Source: an uncultured Candidatus Entotheonella sp.
GTDB taxonomy: Bacteria; Tectomicrobia; Entotheonellia; Entotheonellales; Entotheonellaceae
Assembly: GCA_958295825.1 (NCBI GenBank)
Contig: OY282375.1
Span: forward strand, 3,023,489-3,087,488
Direction of reading: 5' to 3'
Length of the DNA: 64,000 nucleotides
The notes below the pieces were generated by a model. The model saw nothing but the letters and a program-made list of their open reading frames with translations, ran no database searches and was not told the origin of the DNA. The stretch's first letter is position 1. Every line of letters starts with the position of its first letter. Of the stretch, positions 16,909 to 25,188 are shown piece by piece. A program made the translations under genes and the position numbers.

Positions 16909-18207
16909 GTGCCAACCATGCCGACGGCGGCGGAAACACCTGTGAACGGCGCCTCGACAAGCTGCGACGACGGGCTGCCCGAGTACGGCGAATTCGTCGC
17001 CCGGCTCTACGAGACCGGCGTGCTGGACGACGCCTGGCACGACGGAGCGCCGCGCTTCCGGCTGCAGGGCGGCGTATTGCCCCCGGCCCGCGCGCGGGCG
17101 TTGCGTCGGGCCGCCGAACGGGTGGGCGCCGTGTACCAGGAACTCGTTGATCTCGTCTGGGAAGAACCCCGCTGGCTGGACGCCTACTTCTGCCTCACCC
17201 CGTACCAAAAGCTCATGTGGTTCGCCGCCCAAGGGCGTTGGCACGGCATCGCGCGGGCCGACCTGTTCGTGTGCGCCGACGGTAGCATCCGCTGTTGCGA
17301 AGTGAACAGCGACACGCCGAGCGGCGAGGCCGAAGCCGTGCTGCTCAACCGCCTGCTGCACCCGTATCACGGCGCGGTGCAAGACCCCAACCGCTCACTG
17401 CCGGACGCCTTCTGGCGCATGCTGGTGGCCTCCCACGGCGGGCGAGTGCCGGGCACTGTCGGCATCGTTTACCCGACGGAAATGACCGAAGACCTTTCCA
17501 TGATTGCCATCTATCGTGAGTGGCTGGAGGCGCACGGCTGCCGCGTGGTGCTAGGTTCGCCGTTCAACCTGCACGAGTGCGCGGCAGGGGTCGGCATGTT
17601 CGGCGAGCCGCTCGATCTGCTGATCCGGCACTACAAGACGGATTGGTGGGGCGAGCGGCAGGTCGTGTGGTCCGATGCCGAGCCGTATCCCGACGACGAG
17701 CCGCTGAGCGGTCCGTTGCGATTGTTGCTGGCGGCGGAATACGCTGGCCGGGTGACGGTTGTTAACCCCTTCGGCACGGTGGTGAGCCAAAATAAACTCA
17801 GCATGGCCTTCATGTGGGAAGAGCGCCGGCGGTTCTCAGCCGCTGCACAGCGCTGGATCGCGCGCTACATTCCCGAGACGTATCGCATGACCCACATGGC
17901 GCCGGACGAACTCGTGGCGGATCAGCAGGACTGGGTATTGAAATCGGCCTACGGCTGCGAGAGCGAAGAGACGATCTGCGGGGCGTTCGTCAGCGCCGAA
18001 CTGTGGCGCGAGGTGGTGGCCAAAGCCCTGCCGGCCAGCTGGGTGTGCCAGCGCTTCTTTCGCGCTGAGCCGGAATCGCCGGGCCTTTTGTGTAATTATG
18101 GGGTCTACGTCATCGGCGGGCGCAGCGCCGGGTTTTACGCGCGGCTGTCGGCGACGGCGACGGATGAGACGGCGGTGACGACGCCGGTATTCATTGGCGA
18201 GGGTTAG
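16909..18207 (+). CDS. Glutathionylspermidine-synthase-like ATP-grasp ligase
   Basis: A 432-residue protein of the circularly permuted ATP-grasp group. RADLFVCADGSIRCCEVNSDTPSG corresponds to the acid-residue loop of the glutathionylspermidine synthase/YgiC type. A pre-ATP-grasp region ends with PFGTVVSQNKLSMAFMWE, and the nucleotide-binding glycine loop is KSAYGCESEE. The family makes an amide bond at ATP cost; YgiC-type proteins have unknown physiological substrates. The start is GTG 16909 or ATG 16918. It is the first of three closely packed genes with the lipoprotein-like 18218 gene and the DUF1517-like 19562 gene, a combination suggesting a cell-surface or peptide-modification module rather than spermidine metabolism. 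Confidence 0.75.
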   Translation: MPTMPTAAETPVNGASTSCDDGLPEYGEFVARLYETGVLDDAWHDGAPRFRLQGGVLPPARARALRRAAERVGAVYQELVDLVWEEPRWLDAYFCLTPYQKLMWFAAQGRWHGIARADLFVCADGSIRCCEVNSDTPSGEAEAVLLNRLLHPYHGAVQDPNRSLPDAFWRMLVASHGGRVPGTVGIVYPTEMTEDLSMIAIYREWLEAHGCRVVLGSPFNLHECAAGVGMFGEPLDLLIRHYKTDWWGERQVVWSDAEPYPDDEPLSGPLRLLLAAEYAGRVTVVNPFGTVVSQNKLSMAFMWEERRRFSAAAQRWIARYIPETYRMTHMAPDELVADQQDWVLKSAYGCESEETICGAFVSAELWREVVAKALPASWVCQRFFRAEPESPGLLCNYGVYVIGGRSAGFYARLSATATDETAVTTPVFIGEG

Positions 18208-18217
18208 GGAGAGGGAA

Positions 18218-19549
18218 ATGAAGCAACCCGTAAACGTAACGAACTGGTGGCAGGCGGTTGATCGCCGCACCTTTGGCAAGGGCGTGGTCGCGTTCGCCAC
18301 CCTGCTCAGCATGAGCGGCTGCGGTTCGGAAGAAGAACTGAACGGCGACACCCTCACCCTGCAGCAGCAGCACGGCTGGAACGTCGGTGCCAAGGACCGA
18401 CGTCTGGTGTTTTCGGGCAAGCCGATGCAGCGCGACGCCGCCGGCTCCGGCGATTGGCAGGTCTACACCGACCCGACCCGGCTGATCTCCGCCTGGCAAC
18501 CGCGCCAAGCTGCCTGGCAGCCCTTCTTCGTGCCCACCCTCATGCAGGCTCTGCGGGAAGAATCCCTGCGCTCGCAGATACGCCCGATCATGAGCCCGCG
18601 CATGCAGGAAGCCTTCCGGCGTGGCCAGACGCTGCAACAGGACTTGTTGAGCCAAGTCACCAACGCCTCGGAAACCTTCTTCATCGCCGACTTGCCGGGT
18701 CCGGAGGCGGTGGCCTTCGGCGCCGGCATGGCCAGCGGCTTGGACCTCATGCCGGCCTTCGACAACTGGCCGCATCCGCAAGGCGTCGTGCGCAGTCACG
18801 ACACCCTGGCTGCCTTGCTGACCTTCGCGGAGATGGTGCAGAAGCAGCGCGAATCGCTCCCCGAAAGCGCGCCCGGCCTGCTGCTGCTGGACAGCGATCG
18901 GCTGGCCCCGTACGTTGACGAAGGCTCGCAGTTCGACAACCGCTATTTGGCCAGCGCGCCCGGGGCGGCGGAGTTGCAGCAGCGCGGTGTCAAGCAGGTC
19001 ATGTACATCACCCCGAACCGCGGGCAACGCAACGAAAGCGACGACCTCAACGCCGTGTTCGTCGAATATCAGTCAGCCCAAATGGGCGTGGAGATATTCC
19101 CGCTCGCCGACCTGGTGCCGGTGACGGAAATGGTCGAGCGCGCCGAACCGGACGGCACCACCCAAACGGTGCGGGAAACGCACTACTACTATGGCGGCGG
19201 CCTGAGCTCGCACCTCGGTTTCTTCCTGCTGTATTCCTTCTTGCTACCCCCTCCGATGCTCTATTACCCGATGTACGCCGGCGGCGGCTTTGCCGGGCGC
19301 GGCGTAGCCAGAGGCGATCTCAGGCGTCCGGCGGGCGTCCGGCGCCCGAACTACCAGGCCCGTCCGCGCCCCACGATGTTCAGCGGCAGAGGCGTGGGTG
19401 GCCAGCGCGGCGTCGGGCGGCGCAAGCCTTCGGGCTTTGGCCGCACCACGGTGCGCAGCAGCGGCGGGCGCGTCACCGGGTTGGGCTCGCGTTCCCGCAT
19501 GGGCCGCCGCTCCGGCTCCTTTGGACGCGGGCGGGGCTTCAGCCTGTAA
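18218..19549 (+). CDS. Exported lipoprotein-like protein with Gly/Arg-rich tail
   Basis: A 443-residue protein. The N-terminus has a twin arginine (DRRTFGKG), a hydrophobic stretch and LSMSGC, a lipobox-like site with Cys near residue 34, so a Tat-exported lipoprotein is likely. The middle (about 60-320) is soluble and unfamiliar. A hydrophobic segment FLLYSFLLPPPMLYYPMYAGG near 340-360 is followed by about 80 residues rich in Arg, Gly and Ser (RGVGGQRGVGRRKPSG). ATG 18218 with GGGAGAGGGAA is chosen over the in-frame start at 18194 inside the previous gene. It lies 10 bp downstream of the ATP-grasp gene and 12 bp upstream of the next, an operon. It may be a substrate of the ligase; that is speculation. 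Confidence 0.7.
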   Translation: MKQPVNVTNWWQAVDRRTFGKGVVAFATLLSMSGCGSEEELNGDTLTLQQQHGWNVGAKDRRLVFSGKPMQRDAAGSGDWQVYTDPTRLISAWQPRQAAWQPFFVPTLMQALREESLRSQIRPIMSPRMQEAFRRGQTLQQDLLSQVTNASETFFIADLPGPEAVAFGAGMASGLDLMPAFDNWPHPQGVVRSHDTLAALLTFAEMVQKQRESLPESAPGLLLLDSDRLAPYVDEGSQFDNRYLASAPGAAELQQRGVKQVMYITPNRGQRNESDDLNAVFVEYQSAQMGVEIFPLADLVPVTEMVERAEPDGTTQTVRETHYYYGGGLSSHLGFFLLYSFLLPPPMLYYPMYAGGGFAGRGVARGDLRRPAGVRRPNYQARPRPTMFSGRGVGGQRGVGRRKPSGFGRTTVRSSGGRVTGLGSRSRMGRRSGSFGRGRGFSL

Positions 19550-19561
19550 ACGGAGGCGTCG

Positions 19562-20185
19562 ATGGCTACACAGGGCTTCATGGGGAAAATCAGCCGCTGG
19601 TTCGGCGGCGCGTCGGATACCTACTTCTTCGGCCTGCAGATCGCCATCAAGTGCTTCGGCGAGGACACGGTGCGGGCAGGGTTTGCCCGCGTGCTGGAAG
19701 ACACCCGCAGCGACAACAGCAACGTGGACGAAAAGCGCCGTCTCATCAGACGCTTTCTGGCCCTGCTGGAGGAGTCCGAACTGTTCTGGACTTACGGCTA
19801 TTGGGAGTATATCGATCAGGCCGAAGCTGCCAGGGAAGAGTTCGATACGTGGCGGGACGAAATCGAGGGCAGCATTGCGACCGAGGAAGAAGAGATCGAC
19901 GAGGAGATTGACGACCTGCGCCGCACCTCGAACCGTAAAGACTATGTCGTGGTAACGCTGGGGTTCCTGCTCGACGGTCCGTACCGCCCCGCCGAGGCCG
20001 TGGAGAGCGAGGACGCTGCCTTCTTGAAGGATACCTTCTCGGCCTTGGTGCAGGGCCTGACGACCATCGATCCGAGAACGATTCAGGCCGACGCTACCTA
20101 CGTGGTGCCCGGCAACGAAGACGACGGCTTGTCCGAAGAGGACCTGTTCGATCCCGGCTGGAACCATCTGCGCATCTTGCTGTAG
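19562..20185 (+). CDS. DUF1517-like acidic protein, third gene of the ATP-grasp module
   Basis: A 207-residue protein. The first 90 residues are helical (MGKISRWFGGASDTYFFGLQIAIKCFGED). A very acidic stretch, EEEEIDEEIDDL, follows. The C-terminal part KDYVVVTLGFLLDGP and then PGNEDDGLSEEDLF resembles the DUF1517 pattern, where YIVVTLLVAAEG is followed by a WTPQxEDDTLS-type motif. I offer the family name as a resemblance only. No signal peptide or membrane span. It closes the three-gene unit 16909-20185. Confidence 0.65.
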   Translation: MATQGFMGKISRWFGGASDTYFFGLQIAIKCFGEDTVRAGFARVLEDTRSDNSNVDEKRRLIRRFLALLEESELFWTYGYWEYIDQAEAAREEFDTWRDEIEGSIATEEEEIDEEIDDLRRTSNRKDYVVVTLGFLLDGPYRPAEAVESEDAAFLKDTFSALVQGLTTIDPRTIQADATYVVPGNEDDGLSEEDLFDPGWNHLRILL

Positions 20186-20911
20186 CTGCCCCTCATAAGC
20201 GGTTTGCGTTCGTATGTACGGCTTTTTGCGGCGTCCCATGCGTTGGGTCCGTCGCCAACGCGGATATTCCTACGGTCGTGCAGAAAACCGCTATAAGGAA
20301 GCCGTCACGTCAGACTGGGCCACTATGCAGTCGCATCTTGATCGGGAACCGCAAATTGATAGCCAAAGTTGCTGAACCGTGCCCAAAGTCGAAGATGTTA
20401 TCAGCTGGAACTTCCCAATCGGTTCCTGCGAGCCAAACCCAGCCCGGCTGGTACTTGCGCAGACATGGGCGATGCCTCTCTGGGAGCGCGGGCATCTTGC
20501 CCGCAGGGTTCCGCTTGGCGGGCTGGAAGCCCGCGCTCCCAGGCATGGGAAGCGTGGCGATGAGGCCGCCAGGCGACTTCTGAAACCGGCCAGAACAAGG
20601 GCGGGATCACTCACAAACATCCTCTTCGTGCCGATCGCGTGAAGGTCAACAGGCCCTAAAGTTAGGCGGTTATAACCATACCGTTCCTGCAGACACGGCC
20701 GCGACCGCCCCGGCCTACTCGAAACCGCATGCCTCAGCGCTGGTGTGCACAGTTCTCCAATCACCACCTCGCTCCCCGAAGCAGCCGTTCCGCCACTGGC
20801 CCACGTCACGCGTTCCATCGGGTTCAGTGAAGGTTCCCCGGCCGTGTGGCTTGGCGTCGCGAAGTTGCCTAACGTAGCGACCGTCGGAATAGGTCTTGGT
20901 TCCATAGCGAA
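20186..20911. other. Non-coding gap containing one dispersed repeat
   Basis: About 725 bp between convergent genes. Apart from the repeat at 20469-20659, I see no gene with a ribosome site. Minus-strand ORFs that cross it are translations of the repeat. Confidence 0.6.
20469..20659. repeat. Dispersed hairpin-bearing repeat, copy B
   Basis: Second copy of the unit described at 7417-7607. The 14-bp hairpin arms are at 20480-20493 and 20529-20542. Sequence agreement continues through the non-palindromic flank to the shared end GTCAACAGGCCCTAA at 20645-20659. The conserved flank shows that more than the hairpin moves or is copied. Confidence 0.8.
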
Positions 20912-20914
20912 CTT

Positions 20915-22987
20915 CTACCTTTTCAACCGATTCAACCGGCGCCGGGCCTCACTGGCAAATCGACTATTCGGATAGTCACGCAGAAAAGCCCTGAAAACCG
21001 CTGCATAACTCAAATTTTTGATGCGATTCCACTCGCGGGCTTCTTGTTCTTCTTTCTGCAACTCGAACTCGTTCAAGCGGCCTCGAGCCTGTACGGCAAA
21101 GCGACCATTCGGATAGTCCTTCAGAAAGGTCTCAAAAACCCCTGACGACCTGACGTTCTTGATGTGATTCCATGCGCGGACTTCTCGTTCTTCTTTCCGC
21201 AACTCTCCCAACCGGCGTTGGGCCTCGCTGGCAAAGCGACCATTCGGATAGTCACGCAGAAAAGTCTCGACATCCGACACCAGAGTCGAGTCCCTGATCG
21301 CATCCCAAGCCCGGGCCTCCGGCGTCCCATCCGATCTCTCTTGCTGCAGCAACGCTTTCCACCGCTGGAACGCCTGCATGGCAAGGCGTCCCTTCATAGC
21401 AGTGCCCAGAAAATCCTCGAAATCCGCCGGCCGCGTCGAATCCTTGATTTCCTCCCAGCGGCGGGTTATTTCCTCCATCTCCTGGAGCCTGCGACGGGCT
21501 GCTTGGGCAAAATGACCCTCCGCATACGTGCCGAGAAAGACCTCGTAATCCGACGCCTGACTCGAATCCTGTATCCGGATCCACTGCTCAGCGGCGGCCC
21601 GCAACTGTCGGTTTTGCGATCGCAACGCCTCCAGTTGCCCGGCGTCGGGCACGCGCAGGCGCTGCAACCCCGTCCGCAGGTCGGCAATAGCCGGATGCTC
21701 GGCGGCGATCTGTCGCAACCTTTCCAGGTACCTCTCAACCTGCTGCAGGGCGTCTTCATAGCTCCGCGCCTGCCCCTGCGCCTGCCGCAGGGCATCTTCG
21801 GCTGCATGGGAATAGGTGTCGGCAATGGTGGCCAAACCTTCTTTCGCCAACTCATGGTCTGGGTCGTCCCCCAGTATGTTGCGGTAACAACGGGCAGCAC
21901 TGCTGAACCGCTCGGCCTGCAGGTGCCCGTCGCAACGTCGTACCTGGTCCAATCGTCGCAACTGGATCAATCTCGCCTCGGCCGCCTCGGCAAAACGGTT
22001 GTCCGGAAACGCCTCCAGGAAGACCCGCAAGTCCGATGGGTTATTCGAATCCTTAATCGCTTCCCAACGCGCCCGTGCCAATTCGGTCAATTTCTCCCGC
22101 GCTTGCGTGGCGAACCGGCTTTCGTGAAATTCCTTCAGAAAGGCCCGCAATGTCGACGGATCATTCGACTGCCTGACCGTCTCCCAGCGTGTCTGGGCTG
22201 GGTCTGAAGCGGCAGCTAGATATACGCCTTCACTCGACAACGAGCCATACACATATGGCTCCTGATTATTGCCGGTGGCCTTCAACACCGCATCGCGCAC
22301 CTTGCGGAACATCATGCCCACCTCCAGGCCCGGCTCCTCCAGGTAGCTCAACAGCGCCGTGGTGTACGGACTGTTGCGCCCCTCACCGTCCGACGCCTGC
22401 GTGCCCTCCTTGGCGGCGTAGGCCACCAGCGTCTCGCCGGTGGGCTCCACGCGCGCCAGACCTTTACCGATGGCCCGTGTTGACTTGGTTGACCCGTGGC
22501 GCTGCATGGCGGCCGCGAACGGGTTGTCGCGGCAGGCGTCCAGAATCACCAGGCCAAGACCCGAGCTGCGGCCCACCGCGCGCATCACCAAGGCCAATGG
22601 CACGGCCTCGAACTCGACGTCGTCAGCGCTCGCCAAGCGCGCGTCCACCGGCACCAGAAAGTTGCGTTTGTCCACTTCTATGCCGTGACCGGCATAGAAC
22701 ACCAAGGCGATTTCTGACCCACTCGCCGCGCTCTTGAACGCCTGCAGGCCTTTCATCAACTCCGTCATCCCGGCGTCGGCAAGCTGCGTCACCGTGAAGC
22801 CGAGGCGCCCCAGCGAGGCGCTGATGGCCTCTGCGTCGTTGGGCGGGTTGCTCAGCGGCCTCGCGTGGGCATAGGCGGCGTTGCCGATCACCAAGGCCAC
22901 ACGTTGCGCTGCCAGCACCGGCGTTGCCAGCATCAACAGCGACCCCACCAGCACCATGAACGTCTTGATTCCGTATGCGCCAGCCAT
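20915..22987 (-). CDS. Secreted caspase-like (peptidase C14) protein with seven C-terminal repeats
   Basis: A 690-residue protein. A signal peptide (MAGAYGIKTFMVLVGSLLMLATPVLA) is followed by a caspase/metacaspase p20 domain beginning RVALVIGNAAYAHA. The catalytic dyad is His101 (YAGHGIE) and Cys152 (LDACRDNP). From about residue 290, seven roughly 40-residue units follow. Each opens W..I..S and closes FL..YP.GRFA..A..RL, and the array is interrupted by a coiled-coil-like segment at about 380-480. Such repeats probably mediate protein binding. ATG 22987 is chosen because GGAGGGAG precedes it and a signal peptide follows; the open frame to 23083 is a duplication artefact. Periplasmic function unknown. 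Confidence 0.88.
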   Translation of the reverse strand: MAGAYGIKTFMVLVGSLLMLATPVLAAQRVALVIGNAAYAHARPLSNPPNDAEAISASLGRLGFTVTQLADAGMTELMKGLQAFKSAASGSEIALVFYAGHGIEVDKRNFLVPVDARLASADDVEFEAVPLALVMRAVGRSSGLGLVILDACRDNPFAAAMQRHGSTKSTRAIGKGLARVEPTGETLVAYAAKEGTQASDGEGRNSPYTTALLSYLEEPGLEVGMMFRKVRDAVLKATGNNQEPYVYGSLSSEGVYLAAASDPAQTRWETVRQSNDPSTLRAFLKEFHESRFATQAREKLTELARARWEAIKDSNNPSDLRVFLEAFPDNRFAEAAEARLIQLRRLDQVRRCDGHLQAERFSSAARCYRNILGDDPDHELAKEGLATIADTYSHAAEDALRQAQGQARSYEDALQQVERYLERLRQIAAEHPAIADLRTGLQRLRVPDAGQLEALRSQNRQLRAAAEQWIRIQDSSQASDYEVFLGTYAEGHFAQAARRRLQEMEEITRRWEEIKDSTRPADFEDFLGTAMKGRLAMQAFQRWKALLQQERSDGTPEARAWDAIRDSTLVSDVETFLRDYPNGRFASEAQRRLGELRKEEREVRAWNHIKNVRSSGVFETFLKDYPNGRFAVQARGRLNEFELQKEEQEAREWNRIKNLSYAAVFRAFLRDYPNSRFASEARRRLNRLKR

Positions 22988-23013
22988 GTCTCCCTCCTTC
23001 ACTCGTACACGAC

Positions 23014-23056
23014 GACCGGAATAGAACACCAAGACGATTTCTGACCCACTCGCCGC
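23014..23056. repeat. 43-bp duplicate of the caspase active-site coding region in its own leader
   Basis: This segment matches 22687-22729 with two mismatches. The latter encodes the SGSEIALVFYAGH stretch containing the catalytic His. The copy lies 27 bp upstream of the caspase start codon in the same orientation and frame. It creates a spurious N-terminal extension of 32 codons. Confidence 0.75.
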
Positions 23057-23212
23057 AAAAGTCATTAAGTAGTTGAAAGACAAGGCATGATCTCATAGGG
23101 TGGAAGGTCTGCCAAGCCTATCCACAGCGACTGACGTCTCAGGAGATGACACCGTGCATCACCCTATCATACTCACTGAGTTACTCCAGCAGATATACTG
23201 TCTGAACATCTC

Positions 23213-23375
23213 TAGGCTCAGGACCTATAAAAGGGTATCATGGGGCCTGTGATGAGAGTCAACGCGCTGACGCCATAAGGAGAGCGATCATGTCCGAACA
23301 CCACTTCTGGCTGTCCGACGACCCGTTTGACCGCCTCAAACCCCTGTTACCCAACAAGGTGCCCGGAGCGCCGTA
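23213..23375 (+). pseudogene. Left end and first codons of an IS427-like transposase
   Basis: The left terminal repeat GGCTCAGGAC at 23215-23224 mirrors the right ends found at 13696-13705 and 47164-47173. It is followed by AAGGAG and ATG 23290, then MSEHHFWLSDDPFDRLKP, the same N-terminus as the remnant at 12.9 kb. After about 27 codons the match is lost at about 23375, so the element is 3'-truncated. This copy shows the ancestral start codon. Confidence 0.75.
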
Positions 23376-23540
23376 GCGTTTCACAAGCGCCCCACGACAT
23401 ATGGGTTGGCCGAGGCGCTACTACTACCCCGCTCGTTCAAGACAAAGCAACCATGCGGCGCTGGACTGCCGCCGGGCCTTGGCTAGAGCGCCCTTCGATT
23501 CACCTATACTGGATGAACAAGTTGATGGGGGCAAGAGACC

Positions 23541-23700
23541 ATGAAGACCGGGGCCTTCGACGCGAATATACATTTTTTCTCGTTGCTCGACGAGAGTCGC
23601 GCGAGGGGAAGAGGTACTCATAACCAAGCGAGGCCGCCACGTGGGCCGAGCGGGAGACGACCGAAAACGCGATCGAGGAATTGCGGGGGTTCTCCGTTCC
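23541..23700 (+). pseudogene. Decayed Phd/YefM-type antitoxin gene
   Basis: ATG 23541 opens MKTGAFDANIHFFSLLDE, and after a one-base frame change near 23600 the other frame reads VARGEEVLITKRGRHVGR. Together these match the Phd/YefM antitoxin pattern (AK..FS.LLD.V..GEEV.ITKRG.PVAR). No toxin gene follows before the deaminase gene. The frameshift and missing partner make it a relic. The rest of 23376-23871 holds nothing else I can support. Confidence 0.55.
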
Positions 23701-23871
23701 GGTCTGGTGACCAATCAGGCGGTCGCACCTGAGTCGAAACGTGACCCTTCTGAATCAGAGACCCATCCGGATCATCCGAGTGCCCCCGTGTGGCAATAGC
23801 TTCGATTCAATTCTGAAATACGTTAATCCACCACCCTCAACCCGCGGTATGATGGAGGTCTGAACGTCTAT

Positions 23872-25155
23872 ATGATCCGAGCGAGCGATATTCCTGCCCA
23901 CAACTCCTTCCGGCTGCTCAACGGCAGCATTCCGGGCTGCTTGTTGGAGCCGGTGTCCGTAGAGGAATTGGCCCAGGTCGATATTGATATTGTCGACGGC
24001 CGAATCGCTGCGGTTCACCCCGCCGGAACGACTGCGCCAAGCCCCGACAGCGTTGACCTCGACCGCAGCATGGTATGGCCGGGCTTGGTCGATGTGCATA
24101 CGCATCTGGACAAGGGCCATATCTGGCCACGCACCCAAAATCCGGACGGTACCTTCATGGGCGCGCTTACCGCTTCCGCCGAGGACCGCAGGCGGTATTG
24201 GAGTGCCGGGGACGTCGCCCGGCGCATGGATTTCTCACTGCGCTGCGCCTATGCCCACGGCACGGTAGCGATCCGCACCCATCTCAACTCCGAACCGCCG
24301 CAGCATGCCATCTCCTGGCCGGTATTCTGCGACGTGCGCCGGCGCTGGGCCGGCAGAATGCACTTGCAGCCAGTCTGTCTGATCGCACTTGAGAAACTGG
24401 TCGAACCGGTGGCAACCGAGCTGGCCGACCTGGTGGCGCAATCGAACGGCGTGCTCGGCGTCATGACCGACGCATCGCCCACCCTCGACGCCGATCTGCA
24501 GAGGGTTTTCAGTCTGGCGCGCGAACGCGGTCTGGACCTCGACTTTCACGCCGACGAAAGCCTCAATCCCGAGTCGCGCAGCCTGGACCGTATCGCCGAC
24601 CTGGCGCTGGACTTTCCCGGCAAGGTCCACGCCGGGCACTGCTGCAGTCTGTCGATTCAGGCCGACGAGACCGCCGCGACGACCCTGCGCAAGTTGAAAG
24701 CCGCCGGCGTCAGCGTATCGAGCCAGCCGATGTGCAACCTTTATTTGCAAGACCGCCAGCCGCAGCGCACCCCACGCCTCCGCGGCGTCACCCTGTTGCA
24801 CGAGATGCGCGCTTGCGGCATTGCCGTCGCCCTCGCCAGCGACAACACCCGCGACCCGTTTTACGGCTATGGCGACCTGGATTTATTGGAAACGTTTACC
24901 CAGGCGGTGCGCATCGCTCACCTCGACCGCCCCATCGGCGACTGGCCCGCTGCGGTAGCTCGCACGCCGGCTGCAATTATGGGCCTTGAGGACGGCGCCA
25001 TCAGGGCTGGTGCCAAAGCCGACCTAATCATCTGCGAAGGCCGCACCTTTGACGAAGTTCTGTCCCGTCCGCAGAGTCGCCGGGTCGTATTGCGTGATGG
25101 TCAACCCATCGACACCACCCCACCCGATTACCGCGAACTGGATGATTTGTTTTGA
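23872..25155 (+). CDS. Cytosine-deaminase-like amidohydrolase
   Basis: A 427-residue amidohydrolase-superfamily enzyme related to CodA. The metal ligands are His76 and His78 (VDVHTHLDKGH), His in LDFHADES, His in VHAGHCCSL, and Asp in ALASDNTRDPFYGYGD. The last loop, with DPFYGYGD, parallels the DPWY loop of cytosine deaminase. It would hydrolyse cytosine or a related ring amine to ammonia and the oxo compound; the exact base is uncertain. C-terminal GAKADLIICEGR is the usual composite beta-sandwich strand. It follows IS/antitoxin debris and converges with the radical SAM gene 33 bp downstream. Confidence 0.85.
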   Translation: MIRASDIPAHNSFRLLNGSIPGCLLEPVSVEELAQVDIDIVDGRIAAVHPAGTTAPSPDSVDLDRSMVWPGLVDVHTHLDKGHIWPRTQNPDGTFMGALTASAEDRRRYWSAGDVARRMDFSLRCAYAHGTVAIRTHLNSEPPQHAISWPVFCDVRRRWAGRMHLQPVCLIALEKLVEPVATELADLVAQSNGVLGVMTDASPTLDADLQRVFSLARERGLDLDFHADESLNPESRSLDRIADLALDFPGKVHAGHCCSLSIQADETAATTLRKLKAAGVSVSSQPMCNLYLQDRQPQRTPRLRGVTLLHEMRACGIAVALASDNTRDPFYGYGDLDLLETFTQAVRIAHLDRPIGDWPAAVARTPAAIMGLEDGAIRAGAKADLIICEGRTFDEVLSRPQSRRVVLRDGQPIDTTPPDYRELDDLF

Positions 25156-25188
25156 GCCTTGCTCACCAAGCCCGCTTCCACCCGCCTG

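Noticed and set aside
15574-17382. A 602-codon minus-strand frame opposite the epoxide hydrolase and ATP-grasp genes
   Set aside because: Shadow of plus-strand genes with clear motifs; no ribosome site and shadow-like composition.
20291-20905. A 204-codon minus-strand protein
   Set aside because: Half of it is translation of the dispersed hairpin repeat and the rest is low complexity; no ribosome site.
23327-23623. A 98-codon plus-strand frame in the IS debris
   Set aside because: Starts inside the truncated transposase in the wrong frame and has no recognisable domain.
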